This document shows, in pieces, positions 60,389 to 64,000 of a DNA stretch of 64,000 bases. This DNA is from Anaerolineales bacterium (GTDB lineage Bacteria; Chloroflexota; Anaerolineae; Anaerolineales; UBA11579). Every line of letters starts with the position of its first letter. Positions within the stretch are counted from its first letter, which is position 1. The notes under the pieces are model-generated. The model searched no databases. It was given only the letters and a program-made list of their open reading frames with translations, and had not been told where the DNA came from. Where the stretch lies: the NCBI GenBank assembly GCA_019637805.1, contig JAHBVB010000001.1, positions 385,875 to 449,874 of the forward strand, read 5' to 3'. Both the position numbers and the translations under genes were made by a program.

Positions 60389-63127
60389 ATGAAAATTCAA
60401 CGACATCTGCTGTTTGCAATTCTTGCAGTTTCCCTCATCAGCCTGGCAGTAGCACTGAGCTCTGCCTCAGCCGCGCCTCTGTTTGCGCCAGTGCGACTAA
60501 ACTTGGATTCCAGCGGCAATGTGGGCAACAATCCCTGGTTGGCGCTGGACGCCTACCAACGGCCGGTAATCGCATACACAGATACGACTGGCACGGCTCT
60601 CAAGCTGGTCTACTGCGATAACCCGGTGTGCAGCTCCCGGACCATCAACGTAGTGGATGATACGGGCACAGGCAATAGTGCTGTATTACAGCTCAACGCC
60701 GAAGGTTTGCCCGTGATCAGCTATCACCGCGGCGGCAGGATGTATATTGCCTTTTGTAGCACGCCAACTTGCGAGCCAGGCAGCGTGACAGTGAAGGCAC
60801 TACACGACCTTGCCGGCGCCAACAGCATTCGACTATCCATGCTGTTGGATGCAGACGATAGACCCATTAGCGCTTACACGTATTCGGGCGGCGGGGTTGC
60901 CGGCTTGTGGGTGGCCTATTGCAATGATTCTGAATGCGATTCCATAACCCGCACGCGCGTAGTGGAGGGAGGGGGAACTAATTACACCTCAATGAAGCTC
61001 AACTCCATTGGCAACCCAGTAATTGCCTACAACACAACAACAGGGGCGCGTCTGCTCACCTGCACCGCGCCTGATTGCAGCACAGCTGATACCCCCGTGG
61101 TGTTGCATTCTAGTAGCCAGACCAGGTACATCTCCCTGGAACTGGATGCAGCCGGCATACCGCGGGTGGTCTTCTTTGACAATCAAAGTCCGTCGACGAG
61201 TATCCGAATGGTGCGCTGCAACGATATTGCTTGCTCTTCTCTAGCCACCACGGTCAACTTCGCTGGTACCGCCACGACGTCTTACACGTCGCTGGTCTTT
61301 AATAGCAGCGGTCACTCAGTGTTTACCTCTTCGGAAACTTCTGGCGGCAATCCCGGCTTGAGGATTACACGTTGTACAAATACCACCTGCAGCCCCGTCC
61401 CTACTGCCAGCTCGCTGCATGACAATATAGGCTCCCTTGGCAACAGTCTTCAGTTGGACTGTGCTGGCAACCCCGTGGTGGCTTACTACAACCTCACCGC
61501 CGAGGATCTTCGGTTGTATGTTGACAACGCCAGCGCCTGCGCCGCCACCCCTGTGCCTGCGTTCAGAGGCACGCCTGAGGCCACCGGCCCGCTGGAGTTT
61601 AGCGGGGCCGCGGGTAGTAGCCCTCAGATCAGCATCGATATCCATAACATCGTCCACGCTACCCAGCTGGATGTTGACCTTGTGAGCATCAGCGGTGGCT
61701 ACAGCATCGTCTCCGGCCTGCCCATCGATGACCTGGCCGCCAGCGACCCGGCCGCCACCATCACCGTGCAATGTGATAGCGCCCCACAGGCTCTCGGCAC
61801 GCTCGTTTTGGCCACCAACGACCCGGTGGTGCCCACTGTGACCTACGACCTCACTTGCACGGCGCTCGTGCCCGAGTTCAACGGCTCCCCCACTGCGCCC
61901 GGCCCACTGGCCTTTGTTGACATAGCGGCCGCCACCCCTCAACTCACTGTTCAAGTGACCAACACAGGGGATACCGGTTCCCAACTGGATGTCAGCCTGG
62001 CGAGCATTACCACCCCCGGCTACAGCATCGTTTCCGGCTTGCCAATAGACGACCTGACCACGATTGGAGGCTCGGCGACCATCACCGTGCAATGCGATAG
62101 TGTGCCGCAATCGTCGGGCACGCTGGTGCTCAGCACCAACGACCCGGCCAACCCCACCGTGACCTACAACCTGACCTGTACCGCTCCTGCATCGGGCGGC
62201 GACTCTGGCTCGTCGTCCGACGGTGTCGGCGCCGTTTCTTCCGCCAGCAAGCCCATAGCCCCTAGTGGGGTCACCACCCTGCAGCTGGGCCGTCTGCTCG
62301 TCTCGCTGCCGGCCTCCGCCATTCCGCCCGGCCAGACCGGCTGTGAGATCGCCGTCAAAGAACAGGGCAGTTCCGGCGAATATGGCTTCTCGCTGGACGA
62401 TCTGGTCTACGACGTCAAAGTCTTCTGCGACAGCGGCGAACTCAACATCTTCCTGGACGCGCTGACCGTCTGCATCCGCCCCTCAGATGGCGTGCCGGGC
62501 GACAAGAACGTCTACCACCGCCATGCGGGCCAGGACTTCCGGGCCATCAATGGTGGCTCCGGGCCTGCAGGCTACGTCTGCGGGCAAACCCGCACGCTCT
62601 CGCTGTTCACCCTCGGCCAATTGGCCCTGCCCGCCACCGGCTTCGCGCCGGGCGTGGTCACCGACTTGGGCGCGCCTTCTGTAGCCTACGCCGCGTCTGA
62701 CTTGACCCTGAGCATCCCCAAGCTGGGCCTCAACCCGGACATCCTCGGCGTGCCGCAAGGACCCAACGGCTGGGATGTAAGCTGGCTTTCATCGGGGCAA
62801 GCCGGTTATCTCTACGGCACGGCCTTCCCCACCTGGGCAGGCAACTCGGTTTTGACCGCCCATGTCTGGAACGCCGACAATACGCCGGGGCCGTTCCATG
62901 CTCTCAAGACCCTCCAGCACGGCGACCGCTTCACCATAGCCTATGGTGGCAACACCTATACTTACGAGGTGCGCAGTAATCAGCTAGTGCTGCCCAGTAG
63001 CCAGCGCCCGCTGGCGGAGAGCGAGTACAGCCAAATCACCCTGGTCACCTGCGAGAGTTTCGACCCCGCCACCGGCGACTACCGCTACCGCCGCGCCGTG
63101 CAGGCCGTACTGGTGGACGTGTACTAG
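60389..63127 (+). CDS. exported repeat protein with LPATG motif and C-terminal sortase domain
   Basis: The 912-residue protein has a signal peptide ending near SSASAAP. A first part has propeller-like repeats of about 45-55 residues (PVIAYTDTTGTALKLVYCD style), each closing with a C-x(4-5)-C pair. Two immunoglobulin-like choice-of-anchor repeats follow (GPLEFSGAAGSSPQIS... and GPLAFVDIAAATPQLT...), then a four-cysteine module. LPATGFAPG comes next (residues 747-755), and finally a sortase domain from about residue 765. The sortase residues are His825 in TAHVWNAD, Cys888 in VTCE and Arg901/902 in YRRAV. There is no C-terminal membrane helix. It may cleave its own LPATG and attach the passenger outside the cell. 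The motifs are seen; the reaction is inferred. TATACT lies 11 bases before the ATG. Confidence 0.9.
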   Translation: MKIQRHLLFAILAVSLISLAVALSSASAAPLFAPVRLNLDSSGNVGNNPWLALDAYQRPVIAYTDTTGTALKLVYCDNPVCSSRTINVVDDTGTGNSAVLQLNAEGLPVISYHRGGRMYIAFCSTPTCEPGSVTVKALHDLAGANSIRLSMLLDADDRPISAYTYSGGGVAGLWVAYCNDSECDSITRTRVVEGGGTNYTSMKLNSIGNPVIAYNTTTGARLLTCTAPDCSTADTPVVLHSSSQTRYISLELDAAGIPRVVFFDNQSPSTSIRMVRCNDIACSSLATTVNFAGTATTSYTSLVFNSSGHSVFTSSETSGGNPGLRITRCTNTTCSPVPTASSLHDNIGSLGNSLQLDCAGNPVVAYYNLTAEDLRLYVDNASACAATPVPAFRGTPEATGPLEFSGAAGSSPQISIDIHNIVHATQLDVDLVSISGGYSIVSGLPIDDLAASDPAATITVQCDSAPQALGTLVLATNDPVVPTVTYDLTCTALVPEFNGSPTAPGPLAFVDIAAATPQLTVQVTNTGDTGSQLDVSLASITTPGYSIVSGLPIDDLTTIGGSATITVQCDSVPQSSGTLVLSTNDPANPTVTYNLTCTAPASGGDSGSSSDGVGAVSSASKPIAPSGVTTLQLGRLLVSLPASAIPPGQTGCEIAVKEQGSSGEYGFSLDDLVYDVKVFCDSGELNIFLDALTVCIRPSDGVPGDKNVYHRHAGQDFRAINGGSGPAGYVCGQTRTLSLFTLGQLALPATGFAPGVVTDLGAPSVAYAASDLTLSIPKLGLNPDILGVPQGPNGWDVSWLSSGQAGYLYGTAFPTWAGNSVLTAHVWNADNTPGPFHALKTLQHGDRFTIAYGGNTYTYEVRSNQLVLPSSQRPLAESEYSQITLVTCESFDPATGDYRYRRAVQAVLVDVY
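62627..62641 (+). other. LPATG sorting-type motif preceding the sortase domain
   Basis: Five codons for LPATG (residues 747-751), followed by FAPG. The surrounding DNA is nearly identical to the corresponding stretch at 39971-40032 in the broken paralogue. No hydrophobic, basic sorting tail follows; the sortase domain itself does. Confidence 0.8.
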
Positions 63128-63208
63128 CATTTGTTTACTGCGGCATTGTCAGTTGGCGTACAAGGCGTTTGACGTAGGCATCAAATTCCTTATACTTACC
63201 GAAACTGG

Positions 63209-64000
63209 ATGCACGTCATTTCAGCACCGTCTCGCTCCGCTTGTTTCACATTGCTTGCCGTCTTCACGCTGGTGGTCGCCGCCTGCGGTGGCGGCAGCAG
63301 CAACATCAGCGAAGACGATATTCTCGCCACCCACACCGCGCTGCGGACCGAGCAGGCGGCTGGCTGGAATATCACCCCAACGCCACTTCCCACGGCTGTG
63401 CCCACCGCTGGCACCGCAGCCACCGCGCTAGCTCCCTGGCTAGATGTGTTGCAGGCGGTGGATAGCCCCCGCAGCGTCGGCCGCTACAGCTCGTTGGCGC
63501 TGGATGCGGCGGGCAACCCGGTCATTAGCTACTACGATGCCTCCAATATGGATCTCAAGCTGGCCTACTGCCGGGATGCAAACTGCAGCTCCGCCGTGCT
63601 CAGCACCGTGGCCAGCAGCGGCAGGGTGGGCGAATACACCTCGCTGGTGTTGGATGCAACCGGCAAGCCGGTTATCAGCTATTACGACGATGCCGAACGA
63701 GACCTCAAGTTGGCGCATTGCAACGACCCTAACTGCGTGACGGCTGTGCTCAACACCGTGGATAGCGAAGGGGAAGTGGGCCAGCACACTTCGCTGGCGC
63801 TGGACGCAGCTGGCAACCCGGTCATCAGCTACTATGACGGCACAAACTACGCGCTCAAACTGGCCCATTGCACAGACCCAGTATGCAGCTCGGTGATCAT
63901 CACTGTCGTTGATGGTGAGGCCAGGGTGGGTGAATACAGCTCGCTGGCCCTGGATGCAGCGGGCAACCCAGTGATCAGCTACCATGACTCAAGCAATCAG
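63209..64000 (+). CDS. lipoprotein with tandem propeller-like repeats (3' end outside window)
   Basis: From the ATG at 63209 the frame stays open to the window edge (264 codons). The N-terminus is a lipoprotein signal (FTLVVAAC, cysteine near residue 25) followed by GGGSS and a threonine/proline-rich linker. At least four near-identical repeats of about 47 residues follow, with the pattern [16 protein letters not shown] then LKLAYCxDxxC. The repeats are clearly related to those at the start of the LPATG-sortase protein just upstream. The product should be lipid-anchored outside the cell. Whether it also ends with a sortase domain lies outside the window. No clear ribosome site is seen. Confidence 0.82.
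   Translation, partial: MHVISAPSRSACFTLLAVFTLVVAACGGGSSNISEDDILATHTALRTEQAAGWNITPTPLPTAVPTAGTAATALAPWLDVLQAVDSPRSVGRYSSLALDAAGNPVISYYDASNMDLKLAYCRDANCSSAVLSTVASSGRVGEYTSLVLDATGKPVISYYDDAERDLKLAHCNDPNCVTAVLNTVDSEGEVGQHTSLALDAAGNPVISYYDGTNYALKLAHCTDPVCSSVIITVVDGEARVGEYSSLALDAAGNPVISYHDSSNQ

Overview
The window looks like a piece of chromosome from a member of the Chloroflexota, probably an Anaerolineae-type lineage (inference). It is GC-rich and densely packed. It carries two perfect CIRCE operators, a canonical hrcA-grpE-dnaK-dnaJ operon, a groESL operon, gyrB and parAB. It also has serine/threonine kinase signalling genes, a seven-gene Mrp antiporter operon, and exported proteins whose C-terminus is a sortase domain directly preceded by LPATGFAPG. 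No tRNA, rRNA, insertion sequence or CRISPR array was seen. Several genes have a -10-like hexamer only 6-7 nt before the start codon and no Shine-Dalgarno sequence, which points to frequent leaderless mRNAs.

Layout. 1-3513 (minus): a phospho-signalling cassette of a J-domain/VWA protein, a PP2C phosphatase and a soluble kinase with an eight-repeat PQQ propeller. 3597-9025 (minus): an amino-acid/nucleoside salvage operon of an ornithine cyclodeaminase-family enzyme, an FAD amine oxidoreductase, a CinA-like protein and an MTA/SAH-deaminase-type amidohydrolase fused to a CYTH domain. 9321-14949 (minus): a complete branched-chain amino-acid ABC transporter. 15335-18778 (plus): gyrB, a small putative immunity-type protein and folD. 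18800-24804 (minus): mrpABCDEFG. 25373-28876 (plus): an 8-oxoguanine-deaminase-like enzyme, carbamate kinase and a membrane glycosyltransferase. 28928-33055 (plus): an orphan operon of complex-I/antiporter-like membrane proteins with one soluble partner. 33122-36818: a long coiled-coil protein facing a pfkB-parA-parB operon.

37002-40518 holds a large surface-protein gene made of two tandem beta-helix modules and a C-terminal LPATG-sortase unit. It is broken by a frameshift and a stop codon. 40633-44129 carries an alpha/beta hydrolase and, divergently, two tandem MFS exporters. A near-consensus promoter precedes them, followed by a 13-codon leader peptide containing an Arg-Phe-Arg motif. 44185-46850: miaB and a C39-peptidase/TPR protein. 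47003-51757: the HrcA-regulated chaperone operon. 51754-58112: a third MFS protein, prmA, trmD with a LOG-family gene, and two membrane-anchored TPR proteins. 58160-60259: the CIRCE-controlled groESL operon. 60389-64000: an intact LPATG-sortase surface protein and the start of a lipoprotein with similar repeats.

The most unusual material is the single-chain sorting-signal-plus-sortase architecture, present as one intact and one broken copy. Next are the RFR-containing leader peptide in front of the macrolide-efflux-like MFS pair, and the antiporter-like operon with no redox subunit.
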